A stretch of DNA of 64,000 nt. Source: Cerrena zonata. Taxonomy: Eukaryota; Basidiomycota; Agaricomycetes; Polyporales; Cerrenaceae. Each line of letters begins with the position of its first letter. Position 1 is the first letter of the stretch. The DNA lies in NCBI GenBank assembly GCA_038087015.1, contig JASBNA010000017.1, forward strand, positions 434,001 to 498,000. The letters run 5' to 3'. The translations under genes were made by a program, and so were the position numbers. Positions 35,746-51,357 of the stretch are shown one piece after another. The notes beneath the pieces are model-generated. The model ran no database searches. It was not told the origin of the DNA and saw only the letters and a list, made by a program, of their open reading frames with translations.

Positions 35746-37851
35746 TCACTCCACAATGCTAAGTTCCCGCCTGCGGGTTCGTGCGAACTGATCTTTATAT
35801 GTATTCCAGATTCTAGTTCAGTGGGCGTCAGCGTGAGACACGAAGTTGTAGTTGTACAAGAAGGGCTTACGACATGAGTTCGTCAATGTACTGCTCCTGT
35901 ATGCGTCGGATTTCGTCCAGTGTTGGTTTATCACACTGTTCGACGTGTATCGGTCGGCCAACTATACGTAAATTAATATTATAATGTTCTACCTCTCATG
36001 CAAGAGCAGGATTCGAGAGATAAGATACTCACTAACTGCGACAATCCGCCGTCGATACGGCAGAAGACCAAGGTTGTCTGCACAAAAGATAATCAGACTG
36101 GCGCAGGTATCCGAGAGAGAGGTGAATCATACAATTAAGAAGCCCTCGTCCATGGAACAACGGTAATGTGAAGCCGAACATGTTCTGGAATTTCTTTTGC
36201 AAGGTGTAGACGGTTGTCCCTTTCTCGTTCGGCATTTGTTCGTATATCTACATGACGAGATCAGGAAGTTAGAGCATTTACAAAAGTATGAGGACAGAAA
36301 CAGAACTAACATCGTTCTCACCAAACGAGAAGACCGGTACGAGGTCAGCACTATAAATCGAATGGTAAGCGATCGATCTCAGCTCCATAATTAACAGGTT
36401 CCACGGCTTCGTACCCCTGTTGTATAGCAACTTTAATGAAACCCAATCTAACAAGCAAATTCCAATAAGCATTGCCACGAAGGAACCGCAAACAACGCGT
36501 AATTCACCTTTTCCTCAAAGTCAAATCAGCAGTCCCCGGATGCGCACTCAGACTCTCCGCCGCCCCACCGACGACAATCGTAATCGACTGCCCCGGACCT
36601 CCTTTGAGGATATTCGAGCAGGATTCTCTGCTAACAGAGCAAATACCCATAGCTAGAATTATATCACGGTAAAATGGAACTCGGAAGTTTGAGGCGAGTG
36701 TTAAGAGGTGGGGGACGATTCCTGGGAAGGCTTTTGAGAATCCGGTGGCTGGATAAATACGATAGGTTAGGAAGTGAATCAATGTAGTATTGAGAAATGA
36801 AATGGCATACCTTCGGTCGCGAATGTGCATATTGCACCCCTAGAGTTGGTGATGCGTCGTGAGGAAAGGAAGGGCGAGAAATGTATGAGGGTCAGACGTA
36901 CATCCCAATAATACCTGTAGTCTGTGAGTCGAAGTCCCAAGAATTATGAACGAAGGAAATACATACCATGAGGATGATAACCAAACACATAAGGCCTATC
37001 AGCCGGAAGGTCACAAGTCTATCGAAAAGGAGATTTTAAAAACCCTGCATAGACTCTGATCACGAGAGACTACGAACCTTCAAGAAACTGAAGTAAATAT
37101 CATCCAATTACAGCAAATCATGTTAATTGAAACACAGTCGTATGCAAGGAATAAGAGAAACATACGAAGCAGGATAATAATCAGAGAAGTACTTCCAGAA
37201 CATGGTCGACCTAAACCACGGACTTAGTCTTCCCCCATGTTCTGGACTCCTGTCAATATACAGGACCCAGATCATATACATCGCTAGGAACGGCCAAAGT
37301 GGAGGGAACGCTCTGTTGTGTTGTTACATTGTTACATTATACGTAGAATGAATTAAATAGTCAACATGATGTCAATGAGAACGATGAGAAGAAATGACGT
37401 ACGCGAGAAATAGGAATAGGGCTGTCGCAATGACGATCATAGTTGACCATGTTGCGACTACGAGTGTTTGAATCCTCCGTCTTCTCGGGATCTTGGATGG
37501 TACGAAACTATAGGGGGAAGAAAGGGGGTCAAGTTAACAAAGCGTCAAATCACCATGCTTCCTGTCAAATGTATAGGTACATGTTATATGCATGGCACAC
37601 GACAGCAGTACATAGCAATAACATCGCACAAGCAACACTCCACAAAGCTAAACACCAATCCCACAGGAGAAAAGAAGTAGCGATGAATGAACTAAAGCAC
37701 AAAGAACGTACTCAATATTCGCATGAATCTTTGGTAGCGTCGGTGGCTTCAACGGCGTAGTAGTCAAACTCGACAAACTCGATAGCCGTTCACGTAGATT
37801 CGAAGCAGACAGCGTCCGTGTCGCAGAAGTAAATGTCCGTCGCGTCTCCAT
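35746..37851 (-). CDS. DGA1: diacylglycerol O-acyltransferase, DGAT2 family
   Basis: About eleven short exons join to some 370 residues. The start METRRTFTSATRTLSASN is a polar, Ser-rich head. Two neighbouring membrane helices follow (LVVATWSTMIVIATALFLFL and FPPLWPFLAMYMIWVL), then YFSDYYPAS. The catalytic YHPHG box and the block FPGIVPHLLTLASNFRVPFY come next, then the GGAAESLSAHPG motif, FIKVAIQQGADLVPVFSFGE and PLFHGRGLLNYNLGLLPYRR. The C-terminal helix ends FARTRRRELSIVE. It makes triacylglycerol from diacylglycerol and acyl-CoA at the endoplasmic reticulum and lipid droplets (EC 2.3.1.20). Length and motif order are as in other fungi. A naive reading stops early at 35867-35869, but a GTAAGC donor there leads to the true last exon. 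Confidence 0.95.
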
Positions 37852-38790
37852 CCCAGAACCTCTCGATCGTAGCGGATTCCTCGAGGAGTATTCGGATTCA
37901 GTGCTAGGGCCAAGTTGTGTCCGGAGTCAGAACCTTGGTAAAGTGGAACTTTGCCAGTAGCCTTTGCTGGAGAAGAAGACTCTAGAGTTCACGAGATGCA
38001 GGGATCTTCCTGGCTCGTGATTTCTCCCGAGTCGAAGATCTCGGAACACAGGTGTGATGATGCTTGAAACCCGGTAAAGTTCAAAGCGGAAAGAGGGGAT
38101 ACGTGTTTTTGACAACAATGACCTAGACGTCGTAGAGAACGGTAGAGAGATAGAGAGAGGGAAGGTGAACTTTGGCAGCGGTGGTAAATAGATAGGCAAA
38201 CGGAGAGTCGAGAGAGTAAACAAGATCAATGAGGGAGTGCGATGACGAACTGCATCAGTCACTCGGGGCGTGTTTAGCCTATTGAACGCCCGGACGGGAG
38301 TAAAGTCGAGAACATCTTATCTCTATATGCTCATTCTTTACATAAACTCTGACTCTCAACTCTGAATCTGATTGGAACGAGCTATGTATAACCTTGCATA
38401 AAATTAGCTTTTAGCTCAGTCTCAAAGGGGTTCAAACGTTTCGGGGTTTGAGACCAAGCTTGGAATAGAACTCAAGTAAACCGGTTTGAGCACGCCACCA
38501 AGCTTGAAACATACAGCTCACATATTACATCGAGACCATAATTCCTGTTTGAACGAGTATGCATGGAATTTGAGAAAAACGAAATAATACAAACAATGCA
38601 GAGGGGGAAACTGTTTCTAATCGATGGGCGCGAACATGAGAACAACGTAAAGAACAAATACAAAACAACGAGATGCAGGAATCACCGAAAGAACATCAGG
38701 AGCGACGAGGAAGCAGAAGGGTTTTTACGAGAGAATCCAAATGTCCCACCACCCGCATCTCTCACCACTCAGGAGTGTAGTACGGCACGA
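37852..38790. other. DGAT2 upstream region and CDC48 3' region
   Basis: No gene is seen. Near 38440-38510 the 10-mer ACCAAGCTTG occurs twice, each time preceded by GGTTTGAG/GTTTGAG, as an imperfect direct repeat of about 48 bases. The polypurine frame at 38563-38970 overlaps the CDC48 end and is antisense shadow. Confidence 0.45.
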
Positions 38791-41619
<2,829 letters not shown>

Positions 41620-42082
41620 GTCGTTGTTGTCGTTGAATAGCGTGAAAGAGAGACAGAAAGGTGATGAGTGCGCAAGACAAAGTGGAGAGGAGGCGGTTTA
41701 AGAGAGAGTGCAAGAAGGGCGACGCGCGTCGTTGACGGTGCATATCTCACTAAGACTTTGGCGCGTGGTCCGACGGACTGCCCAAGCGCCCACATCCTAC
41801 GCTTCCCCCGCATTCTGGCACATTCCGGCGCATTCCGAGGTGGGTTGCCACTCGTTTTGGGCAGTTTCTCAAGTTCAGACACGTATACATTGCCGGGTGA
41901 TAGTTGGATATCATAGAAATACAGCTGGGAGAGCTACCCCTAGATGTATAAACGTTGGATGGAATCCTAGACTGCCCTTTCCTTTCGACTAGTCCCTGAT
42001 GCATGGTTCATCCATAGGGACTTGGTCGATTATAATATGGCATATTCTGCAATGACAGACGACTGCGACTCCCAACCACTCC
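41620..42082. other. intergenic region between CDC48 and tubulin cofactor B
   Basis: This holds the upstream region of CDC48 and the 3' untranslated region of the tubulin cofactor gene. It is moderately GC-rich, with no TATA box recognised. Confidence 0.5.
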
Positions 42083-43145
42083 TTATATTTCCTCCTCCTC
42101 ATCAAAGTCAATTTCCTCGACAGGAAAGTCTCCAACCTTGACCCTATCCGGTCTGACAAACACACCATAATTCGGCTTGCACTCGAAATAGCGTTCACCG
42201 AGAACCCTACAATCAATTCTTTAGTTCACCACCTTTAAAATTTTATGGGGCGCAGAATATACTTACGAGCCATCGTTTTTCCCTATTGGTTCATCATACT
42301 CGATGCCGACCCACACCCCATCACCCTTGCCAAACTTGGTTGGTCCAACGAAACGCACCGTTCCTCGTTTGTGGAAGTTTTCTTCAGTGGTCTCGACTTC
42401 ACATCGCGCGCCAACAGATATATCTACACTAGGTGCAGGTGCTGGAGCAGATTGGGATTGTGCATCTGCCTCCGCAAATCGACCAATCCTGTTTCGCTGT
42501 TTGTACGCGAGGACGGTATCTGCACAAAGGCCTGGTATAAATCATGTGAAGCATGGCAGGGTGAGAAATCTTACCTTGACGTTGAGCATACGCGTCATCC
42601 GTCAATTCAAACTTGTCAACTTGCGAGACGTCAGTAAGTTGACCGGTAAACGAAGTCGAAGGGTTCGTATCGATGATCTAAAACCCACACCACGGAAGAA
42701 TGAGCTATTATAAAGATCGGTCCAACAAAGAAACATACCCTCAAGACTTGGAAATCTCTCAGACTGTAAAACCCGAGCACTTTATCGTCATCGTCCAAAT
42801 AAGCAATCGGCTCGGTCTCTTCCTCGTTATTTAGAAGTTGTATTCTCTGGTTCGGGACAGGGATACCTGTAATCAACTCGAGTTTTCCCTAGAATAGACA
42901 ACTGATTAGCATTCAGTAAATACTGACTCCGTACACCACTACGACAACTGGTAGCAAAATGACAGATCGGTCAAGTTCACATTGAGCAAGCGAGCAGCGT
43001 TAACTCTAATGATTGGGCCTTATTCAACTTGAACCCGCCGGAAACGAACACATACCTTAAGTGAAGCAACACTCGTATGAAGATCGAATCTCCTTTCTGA
43101 TCGTGTATCGAGAGAGACGACAAAGACGTGGACTGCACTAGACAT
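42083..43145 (-). CDS. ALF1: tubulin-folding cofactor B (UBL plus CAP-Gly)
   Basis: Five or so exons; the start [19 protein letters not shown] at 43145 opens a ubiquitin-like domain ([34 protein letters not shown]). A linker with [20 protein letters not shown] and a Pro/Ala run leads to the CAP-Gly domain, with [18 protein letters not shown] and the GKNDGS groove motif. The C-terminus is very acidic, ending [11 protein letters not shown], where family members have an acidic tail that contacts cofactor E. It captures alpha-tubulin from the chaperonin pathway in the cytosol and works with cofactor E. Length (about 240 residues) is typical. Stop at 42083-42085. Confidence 0.95.
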
Positions 43146-43576
43146 CAGGTTAAGTTCAGTATCAGCAACTGAATGTGATATGCCACTGGATCTGAAGGGT
43201 TGAAACAAGTGACTTGCATTGGTTTGGGTGCACGCATGGTCAGTGCTGAAAACTTACGAAGATTACAAGTATCGGTAGATGCTTTGTGATGAACCCGAAG
43301 ACGGAAACCAGAAACAAGTGTCAGTGGTGGGATCAAGTTATGATGTAACCGTCCAACTGGTCGGAGTTGATCGCAGCTTGCAGATCATTGATCGAGACAA
43401 CATGGCCACCATCATATTTACGACAAATTGTGTTTTTGGAAAACTTCGTATAGATAGATTACATACATATGTGATTAACTAGAACCTCTGAAACAAACCC
43501 TAACAAAAAACTTTACAAAACGACATTACTAAACATTTTGACCACATCATTGGGTATCATTAGATATCATTAGCCA
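43146..43576. other. intergenic region between cofactor B and lipase
   Basis: This holds the cofactor B promoter and the lipase 3' untranslated region, both minus strand. No other feature is seen. Confidence 0.5.
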
Positions 43577-44882
43577 TTAGCATCCCATCTCTACCCCATC
43601 GTAGGGCCCGTCATGATTGGATTCGTCACTTGCAAGAATATTGGGTACGGCACCAACGATGCATTGATCGTCCTGTGTTGTCTTGTCCTAAAAGGAAACA
43701 TCAGTATCGAGTCTTGGTATGAAGATCCTAAGATTTGAAACTCACCAGGACACGACGCCCACTCTCCGGACTCCTCGATGTGGACCTCACCGGAAGGATG
43801 ATGGAATCCAAGGAATCGTCCAGGAACGATGGGGACAGGATCTTTCTCGTTGTTGACGTGTGTAAGTGCAACATGTGCATCGACGTAGTCTGCGAAAGCC
43901 TGGTTTCCAACCTAAAGACAAAACAAAGATGTGAGCAAGACTGCGCAGCGGGGGAGTTGAGATGATGAGACGATAAAGATCGAAGTTGATAGCACAATAA
44001 GGTGTGGAGTGTTAATGTCCGGAATCTTTATGAAATAATACACACCCTCGGCATTCCATATGTAATCGTCTTGAAAGTCACACCCGAGATGTGCAATGGT
44101 AGAAACACGGAATCAATCAAGGCAATGGCACCTCCTACAGTAAGCAGATTCGCGGGTTCAGTAGTCAAATTCATTGCCACCGGCGATACGACTACTATTA
44201 AAGGTTCAACATACCGAGGGAGTGTCCCACAATCGTAACTTGGGTAGCCTTGAATTTCGTAATGGCAGTCTGTACTGCCGCAAGCACGTCTGAAGCCGAT
44301 CTCGACTGACTACCGGCAAAACCAGAGTGCACGAGAACGGAGGAGCTGACTCCGGGGAAGAGTGTTGAGTCAAGCCTGACTGTAGCAATGGAAGCATCGG
44401 TGAGCACAGGTAAGCTGAAATTTTACAGAAAGCGTCAGTCATGAATGGAAAAATGCTGGGAAAGATAAAGTTTTCTTACAGCTTGCTCGTATCTGTTCCC
44501 TGGTGGGCTACGATAACAGTTTGAAGGCTGGGATCAAACCCAACGTACCCTATACATCATTCGTCCACGGTCAGTTTTGGAAAATCAAACGGCGGGAAGT
44601 ATACACACAGAACTGTGTCACATTGCCATCTCCACCCGATGCAACAGGTTGGAACCCAGAGTTGGCTTGACAATTAGCACCGCAAGACCAAGCCAAAGTG
44701 GTAGCGGGTTGGCAGTACGCCGTGCTGGCGTAAAACGTGAATGGTTTGAACGATGAAATTTGGCTCGCTGACAGAGCGGTGATAGTCTGTCTCTTTTCCA
44801 CCTCAGAGAGAGAAGCAGGAGCCGCCTGGACCAGGCAAGTGGCCGCGAGAAGAGCGAAAGCTAGAATACGAGAGAAACTCAT
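43577..44882 (-). CDS. secreted class 3 lipase
   Basis: About six exons give a protein of roughly 295 residues. A signal peptide (MSFSRILAFALLAATCLVQA) and a short propeptide ending EKRQ, a Kex2-type cut, come first. YVGFDPSLQTVIVAHQGTD provides the oxyanion strand; GHSLG holds the nucleophile Ser; NNEKDPVPIVP supplies the Asp; FHHPSGEVHI the His. Cys pairs near the start (STAYCQP, SCGANC) and at the end (SCPG, DQCIVG, MGC) fit the disulphides of fungal lipases and feruloyl esterases. It hydrolyses triacylglycerols outside the cell (EC 3.1.1.3); a ferulic-ester substrate is the alternative. It ends GVEMGC at a stop at 43577-43579. Confidence 0.95.
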
Positions 44883-47638
44883 GTCTAGAAAGTAAACTCT
44901 GAGAGATGCAGTGGGCGGGTACGGGGAATAGGAAGTGCGGAGTGGGTCAGGTATTGGTATTGGTCACCGACCAAGTAGCCAGTGAGGAGGAGGGGTAGGA
45001 GAGGAGGGTGGCAGGGAGAGGGACAGGGGAGTGAGGACACCGGAGCGCAAAACCAGTTCAAGGAAAAACATGTCTGCGGAGCCAGTGCCTTATATACCAT
45101 CCAGAGTACAAGGGGAACAGACGTCAACCAGGTTCAACAGTTGCATGATTGTGAAATGGAACCTGATTAATAGTGTTGCCGTGACCATAGACTAGCGACT
45201 ACCGGAACGTGGAAGAGTTGATATGGCACTGAAGCACGGAAGACACGGACGACAGGGCAAGAGAAGGAGATCCGATTCAAAGTCACCGCAGAGAGAACCG
45301 CCAGAGAAGCAGAGATCAAATTCTATGTATTTCTTAGTGACACCGAAGCACTACACACAGGTGATTGAGTCAACTGCTCCATCGTCATATGCCCGCCATA
45401 TGCATTACTGCAAACTAAGGATAGAACGTTTGCTTGGACCGTGGGGATCGCAATTTAGCGTCAGACCATATTACCGAATCGGCGAAAGAGGTTTTGCATG
45501 ATATCGGGACGCTTATTGGTCGAATAGGCTCTGGGGAATGGTTGGGACTAATTAAAGTAATGGGGATAAATTAGGATAATTAAAACGATCATGTCGATCA
45601 GGGATGATTCCAGGATAAAACTATGAAGCGGAGCAGGAGGGACAACAAGGAACAACGTTTCGGACCCACGACGACAGCACAGGGCAGTACTAGTAGGTGC
45701 TTCAATAGCACGTTGAAAGGATATTGTTAGACCCGTTTGAAGTTTTGTGTGAATAAACAATTAGAACAGATGGTACCGGTGTCGGAACAGGTCATCATGT
45801 CGATTTGGGCGTGTGGAACCATGCGCAAGAGCGGTAATCGTGGATAACTCTAGCTCACATGATAAGCAGACTGAGCGAGAGAAGGCAAAGAAGGACGCTG
45901 AGGAGCGGGAACAGTTGTAAGGAACGGTAAGAGTGCGCTACTGGATATTACGGTGGATGAGCTGCGCACTGGGATTGGCTGGTTATGTCGGCGTTGGATA
46001 GACTAAGGCAGAATGAGACGATAACAGAGTATTTAGGTACGAACGTTGTTCCTGCGCCGGCCGACATGTCGCCATTTCCCCTTTGTGAACCCTCATACCA
46101 CCTAAAAAGTCACCAGAACAGTGATAGGTAACCCATAAGGAGATCGTCAGCCCTAAGTCTAAGTTAAGCTTTCTTTCTTGATCCAGGAGCCTGGAAACCT
46201 GCAGAACGGTTTTAGTGGCAAGTGTATGATAACCATGATCGAAGCAAGGAAGTTGAGACATTCGTGATTCAATTGAAAGACTCCACACCAAGGTGGATGC
46301 AGACTGTAGCTTGAGTGATATGTCCTAAGGCGTACCAACCTAGCAACCAGGGTCACAGAGAGCCCTAAATATAACTCGCTTAGCAGCCGGAACACACCTA
46401 CTCCCAACTTGGCAAGTCTTGTCAGTTACTAGGCACTCACTAGAGCTCGTTTGCCAAGGAGAGGCATGGAGGGTATAGAAAGATGGAGATGTTGGTGTAT
46501 TTGATGTCTGAATAAATAAATACTGAATACCTAAGTGGAATGTTGAAGGGATTGAAAGCTTAGAGCTATTTTGCTTAGGCGTTGATGATTCTCCTATGCT
46601 AGTTAATCCAGCGGGCCTGAAATGGGACTACGGGTTTCTGTACACATTTTCCCCGTAAGAGTAAGTAAAATATCCAAGAAATGCGTATTATCGGACGGAA
46701 TCAAAACGAGCAGCTAGCCTTGTGATCGTGGCGATTACATCCGTCGTCCCATACATACGATTGAACTACCCCCCAATCATGATGATACAGAGAGGTGGTG
46801 ATCAGTACGAGTCATAGATATAAAGCAGAATTATGGAATGGTTCAGGGAGATGGTCATGGAGGTCGTGAGGAGAAGGAAGGCTGCATTCATCGTATGAGT
46901 TGTCACTATTTTTATACATAGCCTGAGGATACACGGGAAAGCTTATTGACCATCCTGCGTTGACACTGGCAGCAATCGAATAAAGCTGAAGGCGATGGAA
47001 GTAACTGGGACCTCTCAGTGAAAGAAAGACTAGACAACAGAAATGCTCATCTCGACTAGGAGATCCCAGCACAATTTAAATATAAACGTATTGGTGATGA
47101 CGTTGAAACCTGATATTAGAATATCAATTGGTTCAGAGTCACAGCGAATTGGGATGTCGGTCTAGCAAAAAGGAAATGACCTTCAATAACCATCAACTAG
47201 TAGACGCAGGAGCTGATACTTCTGCTTCTGCTTGAAGAAACGTAGTCCCCGTGAGAGTAGGGACATATGATTAATGTCGACGTCTCTGCCATAGAGTGTT
47301 TCCAATTCAAATATCCGGTTATCCAAGCTCTGGGATACCCTACGACGGGACCAGTCCCTCTGTCCGAAGATTCACCAATGCCGGGGGCTCAGTCACTCGG
47401 CCCACCAACACCCACATGCTGGCCAATTTGCCAAGTACGATTCTTCAAATACACAGCCCTCCTTGGCAGTCCTCGGTAAATGGAATTCAAAAGATCAAAT
47501 TCAGGATAGAGATCCCTCGAGATCCCCGACAACGTCGGTAATCCGATTGCTATTTTTAAATTCAGTTTTGTATATATTTATCAAGTTGGCCGAGTTGAAA
47601 CACGATCGAGTACTTACAAAGTTATTCTTGTACCTGTA
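44883..47638. other. long intergenic region, lipase promoter at its left end
   Basis: This is 2.8 kb. The lipase promoter occupies the first few hundred bases. A minus-strand frame near 46812-47040 follows a TTTATATTTAAA box at about 47085 and reads somewhat protein-like, but it has no ATG. The rest shows nothing I can support. Confidence 0.4.
45090..45096 (-). promoter_or_regulatory. TATA box of the lipase gene
   Basis: Read on the minus strand, GGTATATAAGGC lies about 205 bases before the lipase start. It is a strong TATA match in the right orientation; the leader would be rather long. Confidence 0.5.
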
Positions 47639-47922
47639 CTAGTAGCTGTACTTGGACATCGTAACACCATTTCGATCCTCGACTGCCATATTAAAACCAA
47701 CCTAGGAACCAGGATGATCACCGGTGAATTGACACAATACCACCTGTGTACACCGGACACCTTTCCCGACGATGACACTGACACTGACATGGTCTCATAT
47801 TCCATGACGAATAGGGAATCCGAGAACACCCTGAGGCGCAGATAGGGAGGAATGCAGAGCTGCGCAGCACGGAAGGAGCTGGCGAGAAGGAAGAGAGACC
47901 ATGTGTAAGGTGTAAGATTCAT
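47639..47922 (-). CDS. possible small secreted protein
   Basis: A minus-strand ATG at 47920-47922 opens MNLTPYTWSLFLLASSFRA, a good signal peptide. A Ser/Val-rich segment follows (ETMSVSVSSSGK). A GTGTCC donor and CCTAG acceptor, 59 nt apart and in phase, join this to VGFNMAVEDRNGVTMSKYSY and a stop at 47639-47641, about 74 residues in all. A single internal Cys remains. Without splicing, the frame runs on to a different 3' end. No family is recognised. Support is the signal peptide plus the in-phase intron only. Confidence 0.4.
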
Positions 47923-48697
47923 GTTGTCGTAGTACACTTCCCGTACAGTACCAGATAGTAGGAGCTAGGTGCTAGGAGAGGACAAAGTCTTAGTAAACGA
48001 TAAGTGTGAATCAGGGCAGGTCAGATCAAGTAGATTGGGTCACATAAACGAGACAGCGACGAGAGAATGGTAAATGAGTAAAACCAAGCTAGGGAGGGAA
48101 AAAACAGCACGAGGAAACTAGATAGAACATAAACAGTATCAGGGAGAAAAGGGAAGAGGGACGTATGAAACAAGAATGAAGCAGCAATAAACGGCAGGGA
48201 AAAAACGGAAGCTGAAAATAAGCGTCCTCACATCGATCGTATCTAAAATCCAGAAAACAAGGCAGCGAGTAACGTGTGTAGTTCTGTGTGGCATATGCGG
48301 TATATGCCGAGGTCGGGAGTACGGGTGTAAGGATGAAGTAAATGGGTGTGTAGGAAAAGAGGAGTGGATAATACGCGACGTGCACTGCACACCCCAATTC
48401 TCCTACGCTCCTTCTCCCCTTCTCACAATCTGTCAACCACCACGCGGCAAGTCGTGTGTAGTCGTAGAGCGCGACGTTCATAACGCATGTGTGCGCGAGA
48501 AAGAGGGCGGGAGGCGCAGTCGGCATCCACTATGGTAAACGGAGATGATGGGCAAATGTGGTAGGTCATGAAGCAAGAGCGTGCATTGTGTGATGATCGA
48601 TGATGGTGTTCGAACCATGTTTCTTTTGGTTACACGATATCCAATCCCTCCCTCCCTGTAACACCTGTCTTCGTCCCCAACCTGTACCGCCTAGTCA
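47923..48697. other. 3' region of the MADS-box gene
   Basis: Purine-rich on the plus strand, so the minus strand (the sense of the neighbouring gene) is pyrimidine-rich, fitting a long 3' untranslated region. The 145-codon minus-strand frame 48089-48526 looks like a composition effect. Confidence 0.4.
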
Positions 48698-51357
48698 TCA
48701 TCCTCGACCGGTACTTCCAGCCGGACTGCCTTCACTCCCATGCTCCAATTTCCCATTACCATTAGCTCTCATTTCCTCATCCTCCGTCCCCAAATCACTC
48801 ACGCTCATGGCCCCGGCATCATCGTCTCTACTCCGCTTCCTCCCCAATGTACTCGGTGATAGGCTGTCCATCGATGAAGCAGGTGTCATAGCATAGGACC
48901 CGTTCGACCGCGTGCTGCTCACGCTGTTCGATGCCGGTCTGCCAGGGCCATGATTTTGATGAGGTAAAGGGAGTGCTGGTGAATGTTGTGAGTGCGGTTG
49001 TGAGGAATTATTTGTCGGACCAGACTGAGAGGAAGCCGAGAGGAAGTCGAGCCAATTGGCTTCGCTCACGGTGGGGTTCTGTGAAGGCGGTTGCGTGACT
49101 AATGGAAATGTTCATGTAAGCAACCCCGTTTTGTGGTATGTGGAAAAGCCAAGAAAGAAGATATCGGAACAAGGCCCTCGAACCTTGAATTTCAAAATTT
49201 GTAGAAAGATATCAAGAAGCTTGAACGGAAAGAGACACAAAGGAAACGGAGTATCGGGAGAAACAAAGAAGCCTGGATGCAGCCGAAACTTAGAAACCAA
49301 CAAGCAACAAAAAGACGTACCAGATGTTGTTTCCCGCTGAGACTGTGACTGCTGATTGTGTACAGGCCAGTCAAACGATGGGAACGAGTTCTGACTGCTC
49401 TGATGAGCAGAATGGTGCTCATTCGCTGCCGTCTCGAGAAGATCGGCAAAGAGATTGTTCGTCTGAACGTGTGGCTGGGTCGACGGCCGCTGTCCCTGCG
49501 ATTGATAAACTCCAGATTGTTGCTGTTGTGATTGACCGGAGTATTGACTTCCACCATGAGAGGGGAAAGTCACCGAACGAAGTGTTGGAGCACCCTGCTG
49601 CGGCCGCGAGAAATCAAATGAGTTCATGAACGGCGGTGAGCCCTGTGAGCTCATCAGACCATTCGAGTGTGGGTACATAGACGATAATGAAGGGTGTGTT
49701 GCCCCATGTGGAGGTATCGAGGAGGCTATTGACGAGATGTGACCGGACGAGGGGAAACTCAAGTCGACTTCCAGTCGATAAGGATAGGTTGGCCCACTCC
49801 CGCCAGCAGAAGAGGGGCCATTAATTGCAGCTGGAGCAGATTGGGCAGCATGTAGATGGGAATTGGGAGAAATGTCACCTGCAAGAGGCGCTAACCGAGG
49901 CCGCTTGTTGTTGCTGATTGGAATACTTCGCATATTGGACGCTCCCATATTCAAGCGTTCCCCCGAGATAGGGAGACTCGGTGAGTGTAGACTGTTGGGG
50001 GATCCTCGGGCATTACTTGACCGGTAGTCAATCTTGTCGAGGAGAGATCAGATGGGAGGGGTTCCTGTCAGAAGCTTAACACAACTCACGTCCATGCCTC
50101 CTGTCAGGTCTGTGTGAAGAGAAGGGCGATGGATACCATTACCAGAGCTCTCGATCTTTGGCTTGGCTGATTTGCCGTTCATCTTTGGACGGCCGTCATC
50201 TTCGTCGCCGTCCTCGTCGTCGTCGCCAGCATCTTCCGCCTTGGCGCCAGAGAAGTCGTGAGGGCCCTTGGTGTCTCTCTCACCGTCAAACTATCAAGTA
50301 ACTGTCAATGAAGGGGAGTCAATCATAATCGAGAGCGGCGTACTCGGAGATGCCTCTGCACCATGTTGTTGACATCACCAGAACAATATTGGTAGAGCTT
50401 GAGATGATGTCCAGGTCGCTCTTCTATTTTTGAACGCGGGCCAAAAATAGCACAGACATATTAGCATGTCGGTTAAATGAGGACGAGGACGAAAATGGCG
50501 ACGACAAATATAGCGATCAACCGGTCTGAAAAGTGAAAGTAATTTGATAGCAGGCACAGATTCGTCTGGTTGACTAACGGCATAGTCGTAAAGCAGCGTC
50601 CAGCTCGTGGACGGTGTCGCTATCCTGCTACAATGACCAGCGTGCGTGAACGAGTAATTGGTCCTTGAGTAGCAACTAGCTGTAAACCTCCTGCGGTCAT
50701 CAATGCAGATGAACAAGTTGACTCGAAGGTGATCTAACATCAAGAACAATGTTTCAAGACATTGTCGCGGGTCCCCAGTTGTTGGGTACACAGCACAACA
50801 ACCCAGGGGAAATTTGAGCGGATTGGACACAGTGTCGGACACAATTCTGGAGAAGATAGAAAGTTGTATCCGAAGACTGAGGTGCCCTCAAGTAATTGAG
50901 CCAGAGATCGCCCCACTGTTCAAGAGAGCGGGGGTACTTTATATACATTCTCTGACTTCGACCTCTGTCTCAAACTTGAATGACGCGCGTTTAACGCGGG
51001 GGCTCCACAGTTGACCGCGATGTTTGTCGTGACGAAATGAGAAGAGGAACGTACCAAAGATGATGACGGCAACATCGACTGAACAGAGTACACCGAGCTC
51101 GTAGGCCTTTTTGAATAGACCATTCTTGCGCTGTTAGAATGCGTGAAATGAGGAAAAGTGCGAGGGCCGGGGGTAAGCGAGCGATGCCAAGAGAATGGTG
51201 CATAAAAATAGCGACAGACCTTCAAAAAAGTGACAGAGCGATTGCGTTCGTGCTATGTATGGCCAAGAAAAGGGCGTAAGCGAGCTGTATATAGCGGGGA
51301 TGACGGAGTGGTTGAACAGACCGTAATCGGCTGTATTTCGATCTTGCGTCTGCCCAT
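48698..51357 (-). CDS. MADS-box transcription factor, MEF2/Rlm1 type
   Basis: The MADS box is split over short exons: [12 protein letters not shown] (51357), [11 protein letters not shown], then [20 protein letters not shown], all in phase, followed after a long intron by [13 protein letters not shown] and [13 protein letters not shown], the MEF2-type extension. The remaining 400 or so residues are low complexity: an acidic stretch ([13 protein letters not shown]), a basic patch [13 protein letters not shown], Gln/Ser-rich parts, and a C-terminal Ser/Gly region with [11 protein letters not shown]. It would bind A/T-rich CTA(A/T)4TAG sites as a dimer in the nucleus; Rlm1-type members act downstream of the cell-wall-integrity MAP kinase. 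The intron of about 600 nt after the MADS box is unusual and may hide another exon. The stop is at 48698-48700. Confidence 0.93.

Noticed and set aside
35861..35869. Stop codon that would end DGAT2 early
   Set aside because: It lies within a GTAAGC donor; splicing to 35810 yields the conserved C-terminal helix of the family.
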